Source: Noviherbaspirillum galbum (GTDB lineage: Bacteria; Pseudomonadota; Gammaproteobacteria; Burkholderiales; Burkholderiaceae_D). From it: a stretch of DNA of 64,000 bases. The stretch's first letter is position 1, and every line of letters begins with the position of its first letter. The position numbers and the translations under genes were made by a program. The stretch is from positions 62,001 through 126,000 of the forward strand of contig NZ_JAAIVB010000055.1 in assembly GCF_010974945.1 (NCBI RefSeq), given 5' to 3'. The notes below the pieces were generated by a model. That model did no database searches and was not told the DNA's origin. It worked only from the letters and a program-made list of their open reading frames with translations. Shown piece by piece: positions 20,299 to 28,293 of the stretch.

Positions 20299-21590
20299 AA
20301 CTCTACAATCCCGGTGGACGCGGCTCGGTGATGTCGTACGCCGGGCTGCTGGAGAAGATCGAAATCCTGAGTTCGACGCTGCGCTGGGCATCGCGGCTGG
20401 AACGCGCGGACATCGAGAAGCTGCTGCGGCAATCGCATGCGCTGCGCGACGAAGTGATGCAGCTATCCCACAAGGAGCGCTTCGTGCAGGCCGCCACCAG
20501 CGACGCGGAGCCGGTGGAACAGACGCCTGGCGAGCGCCGGCAGGCGCTGCTGGCGCGCAGCTTCGTGTTCGAAGGCACCTTCGGCGACAACCCCAAGCTG
20601 CTCGACGCGCTGGAAGTGGCGGAGAAGGCCGCGCCGACCGACCTGCCGGTGCTGATCGATGGCGAAAGCGGTACCGGCAAGGAGCTGATGGCCAAGGTGA
20701 TCCATGCCAACGGTTCGCGTGCCGACAAGCCGTACATTTCTGTCAACTGCGGAGCGATCCCGGACAACCTGCTCGAATCCGAACTGTTCGGCCACAAGAA
20801 GGGGGCATTCACCGGCGCCAGCAATGACCGCAAGGGAAAGTTCGAGAGCGCGCACAAGGGCACCATCTTCCTCGACGAGATCGGCGAAATGCCGCTGACC
20901 GGCCAGGTCAAGCTGCTGCGCGTTTTGCAGTCCCACGAAATCCAGCGGGTGGGTTCGGACGAAATCATCCACGTCGATGCGCGCATCGTGGCGGCGACGA
21001 ACAAGAACCTGCGCAAGCTGATCGAGGAGGGAACCTTCCGCGAAGACCTTTTCTATCGGCTGAGCGTGATTCATGTCACGCTGCCGGCGCTGCGCGAGCG
21101 CAAGGATGAGATTCCGCTGCTGCTGGCCTATTACGGGGATGAAGCCGCCGAGGCGCTGAAACGCCGGCCCATCAAGATGACGCCGCGGCTGCGGGATTTC
21201 CTGCTCAACTATGCCTACCCCGGCAACATCCGGGAACTGCGCAACCTGGTCTATCGCCTTGCCTGCCTGGCCGGTGAAACGGCGGACATCGGCCACCTGC
21301 CAGAGGACATCCGGCCGAAGGCAGGCGTTCCGCAGGCCAGCCTGCCGGAAACGATGGCGTCTCAGGCAATCGCACCGAGTTCTCTCAGCGATGCAAAGCG
21401 TGCGGCGAGCGACGAGGCGGAGCGCGCTTTCCTCGAGCGCGGCCTGACCGAAGTCGGCGGGACGGTGGCGGAGCTCGCCCGGCGTTGCGACATGAACCGC
21501 TCGCATCTCCAGATGCTGCTGAAGAAGCACGGCATCCATTCCAAGGATTTCCGCAAGCCTCGTCCTCCGCAAGGCGGGGCCGGGGCCTGA
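20295..21590 (+). CDS. Sigma-54-dependent transcriptional activator
   Basis: A 431-residue enhancer-binding protein. The first ~90 residues are helical and show no receiver, GAF or PAS signature. The AAA+ domain follows with Walker A GESGTGKE near residues 123-130, the sigma-54 contact loop GAFTGA at 170-175, Walker B TIFLDEIGEMPL, and the arginine finger region REDLFYRL. A Fis-type helix-turn-helix ends the protein (AELARRCDMNRSHLQMLLKKHG). It starts inside the exporter stop codon, so it is co-expressed with the export machine. Four strong -24/-12 promoters upstream of peptide, phosphatase and kinase genes in the window make these its probable targets. How it is switched on is unclear; the neighbouring kinases or FHA proteins are candidates. 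Confidence 0.93.
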   Translation: MKLYNPGGRGSVMSYAGLLEKIEILSSTLRWASRLERADIEKLLRQSHALRDEVMQLSHKERFVQAATSDAEPVEQTPGERRQALLARSFVFEGTFGDNPKLLDALEVAEKAAPTDLPVLIDGESGTGKELMAKVIHANGSRADKPYISVNCGAIPDNLLESELFGHKKGAFTGASNDRKGKFESAHKGTIFLDEIGEMPLTGQVKLLRVLQSHEIQRVGSDEIIHVDARIVAATNKNLRKLIEEGTFREDLFYRLSVIHVTLPALRERKDEIPLLLAYYGDEAAEALKRRPIKMTPRLRDFLLNYAYPGNIRELRNLVYRLACLAGETADIGHLPEDIRPKAGVPQASLPETMASQAIAPSSLSDAKRAASDEAERAFLERGLTEVGGTVAELARRCDMNRSHLQMLLKKHGIHSKDFRKPRPPQGGAGA

Positions 21591-21611
21591 CGATGCGGCC
21601 CCGCGCCTGCA

Positions 21612-24551
21612 TCAGCGGCCGGAAGCGGCATCGCTGATCGTTTTCTCCTGCGGCAAGGCATTGCCTGCGTCGGCAGTGGCTTCGGCTTTCTTTTCCTTGT
21701 CCGCGAACACCATCTTGCCGTTCTCGGTGCGTTTGTCGTCGCGGAATTCGCCTTCCCAGAAACTGCCGTCGGCCCAAGTGTAGCGCCCGAAGCCGTTGCT
21801 CTTGCCGCGCGCCCAGGCGCCCGCATAGGCGTCGCCGTTCTTGAACTTCGCCGTGCCGCGTCCATCCGGCACGCCGTCCCTGACTTCGCCGTCATAGCGG
21901 TTGCCGTTCGCGAAGAAGAGCGTGCCGCGCCCATTGGGCAGGTCGTGCGACCATTCGCCGACGTAGCGCTGGCCGCTCGCCCAGCGGAAGTTGCCGCGTC
22001 CTTCCTTCATTCCGCGCACCAGCGTGCCATCGAACTGGTTGCCGTTGCTCCAGACGATCCGTCCGGTGCCGGAGACGATGCCGGTCTTCTGGTCGACGCT
22101 GAAGTCGCCGGTCAGGATCTGGTCCTCGATGAAGATGGGCTTCCTGCCAGCAAGGGAATCAGCCGCCTTGGGCAGCGGTTCTTCGACGGCCTTGCGCGGC
22201 GCATGGCCTTGCGGCGCCGTGTGTGCCGCGGGGGCTTGCGAGGACGCGGCAGCGCTGGCGGTCACGGTATGCTGTGCGGCAGAGGCGGGCGGCGCCGCGG
22301 TTCCGCTTGCTGCGCTTGCTGAACTTGTTCCGCTTGTACCGCCCGAGGATGGCGAAGCGCCCGATGTTCCCGACGTGCCCGAGCTAACCGACTTGCTTGA
22401 GGCAGCGGGCGTTCCGGACGATCCCGCCGATGCCAGCGGACCGTTGGTTGGGGATGGTGCCGCAGCCGACGGCGTGCGAGTCGCCTCGTCTGCCGCGGCG
22501 CGGGATGGCGAATGCACTGGCGGCTGCTTGAAGAGGGTCAGCTTGTCACGCGCCAGCGCGGCATAGCGTCCTTTCGGATAGCGGGAAAGATAAGCTTCGT
22601 AGGCAGGCGCCTGCTGGAGGTTGTTCGCCAGATTCCAGGCGTCTTCCTCCGGCGAAGGCGTAGCCGCGGCTTCCTTGCGTGCGGACGCTGACTGCCGGTC
22701 CTGCTTCTCCTGTTTTTCCTGCCTATCCTGCTTGTCTTTTTCCCTGTTAGCCAGCGCCTTGGGCGGTTCCTGCTCTTTCACCGCCTTGGCCTGCCTTGCT
22801 TCCAGTCGTTGCCGGGCGGCCAGCGCATACAGGCCCTTCGGGAAGCGCTTCAGGTAGTTCTCATAGGCTGCGGGCGTATCGAGCGCGATGGCGTTCTGCC
22901 ACGATTCCTCATCCGGGGACCGGCGCGCGGTAGGCGTGCTTGCCGACGGCGTACCGGGCACGGAAGACGGCAGGGAACGCAGGCTGCGCGCCGCAGCATC
23001 GGCCGAAGGAGGGTTCGGCGGCGTGGCACGCGCCTGGTCCGGCTTGATGCTCGCGGACTGCGGGTGTTCGTCGTCCGGACCGCCGGCGGCGCTGGAGCCC
23101 GCCTGTTTCGGCATCGACGGCACGCCGGATTCCTGGGCGGCGCTACTGCCACTACCACTGCTGCCGCTCATCGAATCGTTGCCGCCGCCAGCGTTGCCGC
23201 GATCCTTCCATGGCACCTGCGTCCCGAGGTAGACTCCGGCGCCCAGTCCCGCCGCAAGCAGCAGGGAAAGCAGGCCCCAGGTTTTAGCCCGGCTGCGGTC
23301 TTGATGCGCATGGATAGGGCCGGCGTTCGGCGGCATGTGATCGCCGCCGAACGCCATCGACACCGGCGCTTCGGGGCGCCTGGTCTGGAACATGGTCATG
23401 TCGTCGGGCCGTTGCTGGCCTCGCTGCGGAAGCGGGTCATGCTGCGCGGCGGGCGTCTGCGGAATCGTCATGCCGGGGCGCGGCGCGTCTAGGCGCGGCT
23501 CCTGCCTGGGCACCGGCTTGGGTTCGGCGACGCGGGTGGTCGGCAGTTCGTTGCCGGTCCAGCGGGTGGACGAGCGAGGCAGGGTGCGCGGCACGGTGCC
23601 CATGATGTCGAGCGCCTTGCGCAGTTCCGCGATGCTGCGGTAACGCTGCTCCGGCTTCACAGCCAGAGCCTTGTCGAGCACGCCGAGCAGGCTGCTGCTG
23701 TAGCGCCCCTTTCCGGCTTCGCGGGCAGGCACCATTTCATCATGCACCATGCGCGCCACCGCAGGCGGCGGCGCCTTGCCGGTAATGACGTAATAGGTTA
23801 CCGCGGCCAGCGCATAGATATCGGTCCATGTCCCCTGGCGCAAGCCGGCGATGTCCGCATACTGTTCGATGGGCGCGAAGCCCGGCTTGAGGATGACGGT
23901 GAGGCATTGCGTCAGGTCGCCGATCACCCGCCGGGCGGCGCCGAAGTCGAGCAGCACCGGCCGCCCGTCCTTGAGCAGCAGGATGTTGTCCGGCGCGATG
24001 TCGCGGTGCAGGCATTGTGAGTTGTGGATGGTCTCGATGGCATCGAACAGGTCGGCCAGCAGCAGGCGGATCCAGCTTTCCGTCGGCGTGACGCGATGCT
24101 CCTTGAGCGCCTGCTTCAGTGTCACGCCCTCGTAGTAGGGCATGACCATGTAGGCCGTGCCATTGCCTTCCCAGAAGCGGTGCACCTTCACCAGCGCCGG
24201 GGAATCGAACTGCGCCAGCATCTTGGCTTCGTTGATGAAGCTGCGCAGCCCCGCCGTGAAGGTGGCTGCGTTATGTTCGGAGCGGACCGTGACCGCCATC
24301 TTGGTGGTGCGGCTCGCCAGCCCGGCGGGCATGTACTCCTTGAGGGCGACATGCCGTTCCAGGGAATGATCGTATGCCAGGTAGACGATGCCGAATCCGC
24401 CTTCTCCGATGAGGTCGAGAATCTCGAATTCACCGAGATGGGTGCCAACGGGCAGGACGTTGACGCCATGCTCCGCGCTTTCCTGCGCCCCGGCACGGAA
24501 AGGCATCCGCCGGGTGCGTACCATGGTTTTGTCGCTGTCGTCGCTCATCAT
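21612..24551 (-). CDS. Ser/Thr protein kinase with membrane span and MORN repeats
   Basis: A protein of about 979 residues. A protein-kinase domain occupies about residues 40-300 with the Gly-rich loop GEGGFGIVYLA, ATP-site Lys in VALKEYMP, catalytic loop LHRDIAPDN (Ala replaces the usual Lys) and DFG in LLDFGAARR. A Pro-rich linker and a membrane span (WGLLSLLLAAGLGAGVYLG) follow. Two copies of a YxxYLxRxPKGxYAxLAxxxL motif and a long Ser/Thr/Ala-rich stretch lead to five or six MORN repeats (RYVGEWSHDLPNGRGTL type). The stop converges with the sigma-54 activator gene. ATG at 24551 is preferred over 24617 because the candidate promoter would start RNA at about 24627, leaving a 76-base leader as for the peptide genes; its ribosome site is weak. 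It probably works with the PP2C phosphatase upstream. Confidence 0.9.
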   Translation of the reverse strand: MMSDDSDKTMVRTRRMPFRAGAQESAEHGVNVLPVGTHLGEFEILDLIGEGGFGIVYLAYDHSLERHVALKEYMPAGLASRTTKMAVTVRSEHNAATFTAGLRSFINEAKMLAQFDSPALVKVHRFWEGNGTAYMVMPYYEGVTLKQALKEHRVTPTESWIRLLLADLFDAIETIHNSQCLHRDIAPDNILLLKDGRPVLLDFGAARRVIGDLTQCLTVILKPGFAPIEQYADIAGLRQGTWTDIYALAAVTYYVITGKAPPPAVARMVHDEMVPAREAGKGRYSSSLLGVLDKALAVKPEQRYRSIAELRKALDIMGTVPRTLPRSSTRWTGNELPTTRVAEPKPVPRQEPRLDAPRPGMTIPQTPAAQHDPLPQRGQQRPDDMTMFQTRRPEAPVSMAFGGDHMPPNAGPIHAHQDRSRAKTWGLLSLLLAAGLGAGVYLGTQVPWKDRGNAGGGNDSMSGSSGSGSSAAQESGVPSMPKQAGSSAAGGPDDEHPQSASIKPDQARATPPNPPSADAAARSLRSLPSSVPGTPSASTPTARRSPDEESWQNAIALDTPAAYENYLKRFPKGLYALAARQRLEARQAKAVKEQEPPKALANREKDKQDRQEKQEKQDRQSASARKEAAATPSPEEDAWNLANNLQQAPAYEAYLSRYPKGRYAALARDKLTLFKQPPVHSPSRAAADEATRTPSAAAPSPTNGPLASAGSSGTPAASSKSVSSGTSGTSGASPSSGGTSGTSSASAASGTAAPPASAAQHTVTASAAASSQAPAAHTAPQGHAPRKAVEEPLPKAADSLAGRKPIFIEDQILTGDFSVDQKTGIVSGTGRIVWSNGNQFDGTLVRGMKEGRGNFRWASGQRYVGEWSHDLPNGRGTLFFANGNRYDGEVRDGVPDGRGTAKFKNGDAYAGAWARGKSNGFGRYTWADGSFWEGEFRDDKRTENGKMVFADKEKKAEATADAGNALPQEKTISDAASGR

Positions 24552-24637
24552 TTGGCTTGCTCGCTTGGTGATACGTTTGCTGGATGCTCCGTTTGCGGCG
24601 GCAACGCGCTTCCGCATGCCGTCCCCGGCTTCGTCCT

Positions 24638-24653
24638 AGCACCTTTGGTGCCA
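24638..24653 (-). promoter_or_regulatory. Sigma-54 promoter of the MORN kinase gene
   Basis: Minus-strand reading TGGCACCAAAGGTGCT matches TGGCACGN4TTGCW at all but two positions and keeps exact GG-GC spacing. The predicted start is about 24627. Confidence 0.7.
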
Positions 24654-24789
24654 GCCGGCCCGTCATTGCCTTCCGGCGCCGCAAGCGGGGTCTCGGGCCT
24701 CCATGAACGCGCCGCGAAGGCTCCGCCGACGCTTTTTTCGGCAGGAAGGGCGCAACGGACGCGCTCAGGCGGATCGTGCCGGCCGGCAG

Positions 24790-24808
24790 CGTTGGCGTGG
24801 CGCCGACA
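24790..24808. promoter_or_regulatory. Candidate activator-binding site for the MORN kinase
   Basis: CGTTGGCGTGGCGCCGACA carries the invariant GCCGACA half but a degraded left half. Its centre lies 147 bp upstream of the -24 GG. TGGCGCCGACA is identical to the right part of the site before peptide gene A1. Confidence 0.5.
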
Positions 24809-25052
24809 CCCCGGCACCATCCGGCCGGGACCTGCCGGCGCGCTGCCAACAGCCGTGTCGTTGCCGGCCGGCGCGCACCGCGCCACGGGCCGTGCGGAAC
24901 GGAGACGAAGGTCTGTTGACATGGTGAATCTTCCTTGGCGGGGAGAAAGCCTTGGCGCAGGCGTGAAAGAGAATTGCCGGGCTCCGCTACCATGATCCGC
25001 GCGCAATTCGACAGGGTGTTGACCTGCGTCTGTCCTAGCCGAGTTTTAGCGG

Positions 25053-25835
25053 TCAAAGTGCCGGATTCAGCACAGTCTTTTCAATGGTGAAGCGGTCGTC
25101 GTCACGCACCACGACGACCGTGACGTTATCGCGTCCACCATTGCGCAGCGCCAGTTCGATCAAGGTATCGGTGGCACGCGCGCAATCGTCCGCCGCAAGC
25201 GCGGCGGTCATCTGCTGCGGGCTGACTTCGTTGCTTAGTCCGTCGCTGCACAAGAGAAACGCGTCGCCCTCGACGACGGGCATGCTCAGTTCGTCGAGTT
25301 CGAGCAGGTCAGCCGCGCCGACCGCTCGGGTAATGAGGTTGCGGGCAGGATGCAGCAGCGCTTCTTCATCGCTCAGGCTGCCGGCCATGCGCAATTCCTC
25401 GACCTGGCTGTGGTCGCGCGTGACCTGCGCCAGTTCGCCATTGCGCAGGACGTATAAACGGCTGTCTCCGGCCCAGACGCAGGCGCAGCGCTCGCCCCGG
25501 ATGAGCAGGACGACCGCCGTGCTGCCGATGATGTGCGCATGGCGCTCGGCCGCTTCGGCGCGCAGGCGGCGGTTGGCTGCCTGCAAGGCGTCGCGCACCG
25601 CGGCCACCAGCGTTTCCAGCGAATCGAACGCGGCTGGGGAATCGTCGACAAGCGCCGACAGGGCGTCAATGACGGTCTTGCTGGCAAAGTCGCCCAGCGT
25701 ATGTCCGCCCATGCCATCCGCCACCGCCCACAGGCCGTGGGCCGGGAGCGACAGGCAGGAATCCTCGTTGATTTGCCGGACCATGCCGACATGGCTCTTC
25801 GCGGAACAGGTCCATCCAGCCTGGGTGGTGTTCAT
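25053..25835 (-). CDS. PP2C-family Ser/Thr protein phosphatase
   Basis: A 260-residue metal-dependent phosphatase, the size of a stand-alone PP2C catalytic domain. Metal-binding and core motifs are NEDSCL near residue 22, VADGMGGHTLGDFAS near 36-50, GSTAVVLLI, WAGDSRLYVL, TRDHSQVEEL, LCSDGLSNEV and RDNVTVVVVR at the end. No membrane segment is seen. The ATG at 25835 follows GGAGG and lies 38 bp downstream of peptide gene C1, so it is the last gene of the sigma-54-controlled peptide operon. It is expected to reverse phosphorylation by one or both kinases of the locus. Such kinase/PP2C/FHA sets are known from type VI secretion, but no type VI structural gene is present. Confidence 0.92.
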   Translation of the reverse strand: MNTTQAGWTCSAKSHVGMVRQINEDSCLSLPAHGLWAVADGMGGHTLGDFASKTVIDALSALVDDSPAAFDSLETLVAAVRDALQAANRRLRAEAAERHAHIIGSTAVVLLIRGERCACVWAGDSRLYVLRNGELAQVTRDHSQVEELRMAGSLSDEEALLHPARNLITRAVGAADLLELDELSMPVVEGDAFLLCSDGLSNEVSPQQMTAALAADDCARATDTLIELALRNGGRDNVTVVVVRDDDRFTIEKTVLNPAL

Positions 25836-25873
25836 TGCCGCAGCCTCCGCATTGCCCGGGCGAGACGCCGGGA

Positions 25874-26155
25874 TCAACCAATGTGCTTGTCGTTGCCGGC
25901 GTTGCCGTCGACGGCAACGTTGATGTTCGAGTTGGCTGCCGAATTGTTGACCTCGACGACCTGGATCTGGTTGATCATCTGGTCGGCGTAGTTGTTGACT
26001 TGGTAGAAATTGACCACGGGGCCGAAGGCGGGCGCGTCGCTGTAGGGCTTTATCCAGCCGTACACCCACGGGGCGCCGCCGCCGCGGACGAAGGACATCT
26101 CGCCACGGTCCAGCTCGCGATCGTTACGAAGGTCCTTGATGACCAGATGAGCCAT
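25874..26155 (-). CDS. Double-glycine-leader peptide C1
   Basis: A 93-residue precursor with the 26-residue leader typical of this family: MAHLVIKDL, then RELDRGEM and the cut site FVRGG. The predicted 67-residue core begins GAPWVYGWIKPYSD, has aromatic residues near its start, and continues with an Asn/Val-rich part (VVEVNNSAANSNINVAV). ATG at 26155 is chosen because it starts the conserved leader; the open frame extends 19 codons further up without a ribosome site. It is third in the operon A1-B1-C1-phosphatase. The core has no Cys and no database family that I recognise. Confidence 0.85.
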   Translation of the reverse strand: MAHLVIKDLRNDRELDRGEMSFVRGGGAPWVYGWIKPYSDAPAFGPVVNFYQVNNYADQMINQIQVVEVNNSAANSNINVAVDGNAGNDKHIG

Positions 26156-26224
26156 GATGTGTCTCCTCAGCTTGGCCCGGAAAAGGCAATGCAGGCAATC
26201 GTTGCCGGTCATTGCCCCCCGGAC

Positions 26225-26497
26225 TTACAGTGCGACATTGGCGTTCGCCCATTGCGACGGGTTCACCGCCAGGTTAGGCGGGACGAATCCCGCGCCGATC
26301 ACTCCTACATTATTCAATGCATTTACAGCGACGTTCTGCAGTTGCGTAATGTTTTGGTTCACGCCGACGTTGACATTCGCGACGGGACCGAATTGCTTCA
26401 GCAGGGCATCCGCATCGGCACCGCCGCGCACGTCCATCATGGCCTTGCCGTCGAGATCGCGGCTTGCGGCGAGGTCGTTGATCACGAGGTTCGACAT
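26225..26497 (-). CDS. Double-glycine-leader peptide B1
   Basis: A 90-residue precursor. The leader (26 residues) is MSNLVINDL..RDLDGKAM..VRGG. The 64-residue core has an Asn/Val/Gln-rich middle (GPVANVNVGVNQNIT, LQNVAVNALNNVGVIGAG) and ends PSQWANANVAL. It is a close paralogue of peptide B2: the two share most of the core, including NVNVGVNQNITQLQNV and the SQWANANVAL end. Alternating polar and hydrophobic residues favour beta structure. It lies 36 bp after A1 with AGGAG before the ATG. Confidence 0.87.
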   Translation of the reverse strand: MSNLVINDLAASRDLDGKAMMDVRGGADADALLKQFGPVANVNVGVNQNITQLQNVAVNALNNVGVIGAGFVPPNLAVNPSQWANANVAL

Positions 26498-26533
26498 TGC
26501 AGTTCTCCTTTAATTCGATGCTTGCCCGGCGCC

Positions 26534-26824
26534 TCAGCCGATGTGGATGTTGTTGCTGCCGTTCTGGGTCGGATTCACGCAGGAGGTGATGCCCGAGACG
26601 AAGGCGGCGTTGTTGCCGTTGTTGACGAGCGTGTTCTGCGACTGGCCCAGCGATTGCACCGCGCCGACGTTGAACTCGCTTGCGCTCAGAGAGAGCGAGC
26701 CGAAGGACGGCATGGCGAACGGCGTCAGGCCGGATGAGTAGCCCATGCCGCCGCGGACTGCCGACATGGCCTTGGCATCGAGTTCGGTGGTGGCGGACAG
26801 ATCCTTGATGTTCAGTGCTTGCAT
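26534..26824 (-). CDS. Double-glycine-leader peptide A1
   Basis: A 96-residue precursor, first gene of its operon. The leader (26 residues) is MQALNIKDL..ELDAKAM..VRGG. The 70-residue core starts MGYSSGLTPFAMPSFG and ends with a conserved segment: QSQNTLVNNGNNAAF, then PTQNGSNNIHIG. Peptides A2 and A3 share this C-terminal pattern. One Cys is present. AAGGAGAATG-type spacing gives a good ribosome site before the ATG at 26824. A sigma-54 promoter lies 92 bp upstream of the ATG. Confidence 0.88.
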   Translation of the reverse strand: MQALNIKDLSATTELDAKAMSAVRGGMGYSSGLTPFAMPSFGSLSLSASEFNVGAVQSLGQSQNTLVNNGNNAAFVSGITSCVNPTQNGSNNIHIG

Positions 26825-26915
26825 GTCATTCTCCTTGGTCGGGTGAGTGTTTCGTTTGCTGCCAGGTGGTTGAACGTTGCGCGTTGCTCGTTGGCGTCGC
26901 GCTCGGGGCTTCTAT

Positions 26916-26931
26916 TGCGAGGAGCGTGCCA
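26916..26931 (-). promoter_or_regulatory. Sigma-54 promoter of peptide operon 1
   Basis: Minus-strand reading TGGCACGCTCCTCGCA matches TGGCACGN4TTGCW at all but one defined base. The predicted start is about 26905, giving an 81-base leader. It is almost identical to the promoter of peptide A3. Confidence 0.85.
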
Positions 26932-27071
26932 GCATGGCGCAGACGAGGAGTGAAATGCCTAAGCCATTGAATTTGAATGAAAGTGCGGGATTGCCTGCGT
27001 AGCGTGGCTGGTTCGTGCGCGCCGGGCGGCCCGCGCAGGATGGCGGCTGACGGCCAACACCGGGAGGCCGC

Positions 27072-27090
27072 TGTCGCAATGGCGCCGACA
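27072..27090. promoter_or_regulatory. Activator-binding site of peptide operon 1
   Basis: TGTCGCAATGGCGCCGACA: inverted half-sites TGTC and GACA separated by 11 bp. The centre lies 151 bp upstream of the -24 GG. The same geometry occurs before peptide A3. Confidence 0.65.
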
Positions 27091-27335
27091 TTGCCATGAA
27101 CCTGGTCATTCCCGTGACCGGAGCGCGGACGAACGATGCCTTGGAAGAAGCGATTGTCTCCGCGTTGGCGAGCCTGAATGACTGTTTTTTAAGGTGGAGA
27201 AGGAAGGCGTGACGCAACGACAAAAGTGCAACCGTATGTAGCAGTTGTTTGCATGCGACGAAGTGATTCGGAGAACTTTATTCACGGAAAGACGTCAGCG
27301 TATGATGTCATCGTTCCTTTCCGAACTTCAACATC

Positions 27336-27560
27336 ATGGCTGTCTTTATCGCACTTTGTTTTCTTTGCACCTTGGGTGGGACCACGTCGGCGCTGTGCCA
27401 GGCCTGGATGCGCCGCATGGCGAATGCCGACGGCATCGATCCGCGGGAGCGTGATCAGATTGCCGCGACCGGCGACTTCTATCGCCGTTCGACGATGGGC
27501 ACCTATGGCGCGGCCATCCTCACGGGCGGCATCGCGGTGCTGTCTTACTTCTACGCCTGA
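27336..27560 (+). CDS. Small predicted membrane protein
   Basis: A 74-residue frame with hydrophobic ends: MAVFIALCFLCTLGG at the N terminus and a second span near the C terminus (GAAILTGGIAVLSYFY), separated by a charged loop (MRRMANADGIDPRERDQ). It would form a two-span hairpin in the membrane. There is no clear ribosome-binding site. It sits between the two peptide triplets and is transcribed away from triplet 1, in the position where an immunity or accessory protein might be. I recognise no family. A chance frame is possible. Confidence 0.45.
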   Translation: MAVFIALCFLCTLGGTTSALCQAWMRRMANADGIDPRERDQIAATGDFYRRSTMGTYGAAILTGGIAVLSYFYA

Positions 27561-27622
27561 TCGAACCGGGCCTGATTAAGTCAGGCAGGATCGATGCGGG
27601 CAGGTTGCGGAAACGCGGCATG

Positions 27623-27648
27623 CCGGCCGGGCGCTCAGCCCGGGCCGG
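27623..27648 (+). terminator. GC-rich hairpin between the small membrane gene and peptide C2
   Basis: CCGGCCGGGC and GCCCGGGCCGG pair around GCTCA with one bulge, followed by TTGATTTG. It may terminate the + strand gene; on the minus strand it follows peptide gene C2 but lacks a T-run. Confidence 0.4.
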
Positions 27649-27669
27649 TTGATTTGATGCCGCCGCCTT

Positions 27670-27870
27670 CTACTTCGATTCGGAGCGGCGTTCGCCGAGA
27701 GGGCGTCGCTGGACGCCTGGCGGGTAATCCAGCAGGCGGTTCTGGCGGGATGCCGTCAGGGCTTCATAAGGCATCCTGCCGCCGGTGCGGGCACCGCCGG
27801 TAATGGCCGTCATGGCCTTGTGGTCCAGTTCGACGTTTTCCGTCAGATCCTTGATGACGATCTTAGGCAT
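27670..27870 (-). CDS. Double-glycine-leader peptide C2 (short core)
   Basis: A 66-residue precursor. The leader (26 residues) is MPKIVIKDL..ELDHKAM..ITGG, with Thr in place of the Arg that precedes Gly-Gly in the others. The core has only about 40 residues, is basic and polar (ARTGGRMPYEALTASRQNRL, then YPPGVQRRPLGERRSESK), and lacks the Asn-rich part of its position-mate C1. It may have diverged or be decaying. It is the last gene of triplet 2. A 7-bp hairpin (GGGAGGC/GCCTCCC at 27938-27957) lies between B2 and this gene and could reduce read-through. Confidence 0.75.
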   Translation of the reverse strand: MPKIVIKDLTENVELDHKAMTAITGGARTGGRMPYEALTASRQNRLLDYPPGVQRRPLGERRSESK

Positions 27871-27987
27871 CGCAATCTCCTCATTCGATACTTGCACAGC
27901 CGGTTTCCCATCGGGCCCGGCGCCGGAAACGCCCGCAGGGAGGCACACAGGCCTCCCTCGCAACGCGGGCATGTTAGGTCACGCTTG

Positions 27988-28254
27988 TCACAGCGCCACG
28001 TTGGCATTCGCCCACTGGGATGGGCTGACATCCAGCTTCAGCGGCCCGAATCCCGCGCCGATCACACCCACATTATTCAACGCGTTCACTTGGACGTTCT
28101 GAAGTTGCGTAATGTTCTGGTTCACGCCGACATTGACGTTGGCGAGCGGGCCGAGTCCCGAGAGCCAGGAGTTATAGCCGCCGCGCACGCTCTTCATTGC
28201 CTTGGCATCGAGTTCGCCATCCTTGGCGAGATCATTGATCATGAGTTTGGACAT
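27988..28254 (-). CDS. Double-glycine-leader peptide B2
   Basis: An 88-residue precursor with leader MSKLMINDL..ELDAKAM..VRGG (26 residues) and a 62-residue core that begins YNSWLSGLGP and then closely follows peptide B1, including NVNVGVNQNITQLQNV, NALNNVGVIGAGF and the SQWANANVAL end. No Cys. The strong conservation of the core, compared with the divergent first residues after the cut site, suggests selection on the mature peptide. It lies 39 bp after A2. Confidence 0.87.
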   Translation of the reverse strand: MSKLMINDLAKDGELDAKAMKSVRGGYNSWLSGLGPLANVNVGVNQNITQLQNVQVNALNNVGVIGAGFGPLKLDVSPSQWANANVAL

Positions 28255-28293
28255 GTTGTTCTCCGATGATTTCCGCTTGTAGTCGTTGCGCCA

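Larger units (their letters stand above)
24552..25052. other. 500-bp interval between phosphatase and kinase genes
   Basis: Holds the candidate sigma-54 promoter (24638-24653) and activator site (24790-24808) for the kinase. A 124-codon frame on the minus strand (24922 to 24548) overlaps the kinase start by ATGA and has AAGGAAG before its ATG. Its Arg/Pro/Ala-rich sequence looks like chance, and the promoter lies inside it, so I do not call it a gene. Confidence 0.5.
26825..27335. other. Upstream region of peptide operon 1
   Basis: Holds the sigma-54 promoter at 26916-26931 and the palindromic activator site at 27072-27090. A 103-codon minus-strand frame (27223 to 26912) covers both and has no family features, so I read the interval as regulatory. 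Confidence 0.6.

Noticed and set aside
24548-24922. 124-codon minus-strand frame that overlaps the kinase start by ATGA and has a purine-rich site before its ATG
   Set aside because: Composition is Arg/Pro/Ala-rich as in chance frames of GC-rich DNA, no domain is visible, and the sigma-54 promoter for the kinase lies inside it.
26912-27223. 103-codon minus-strand frame upstream of peptide A1
   Set aside because: It spans the promoter and activator site and has no coherent protein features.
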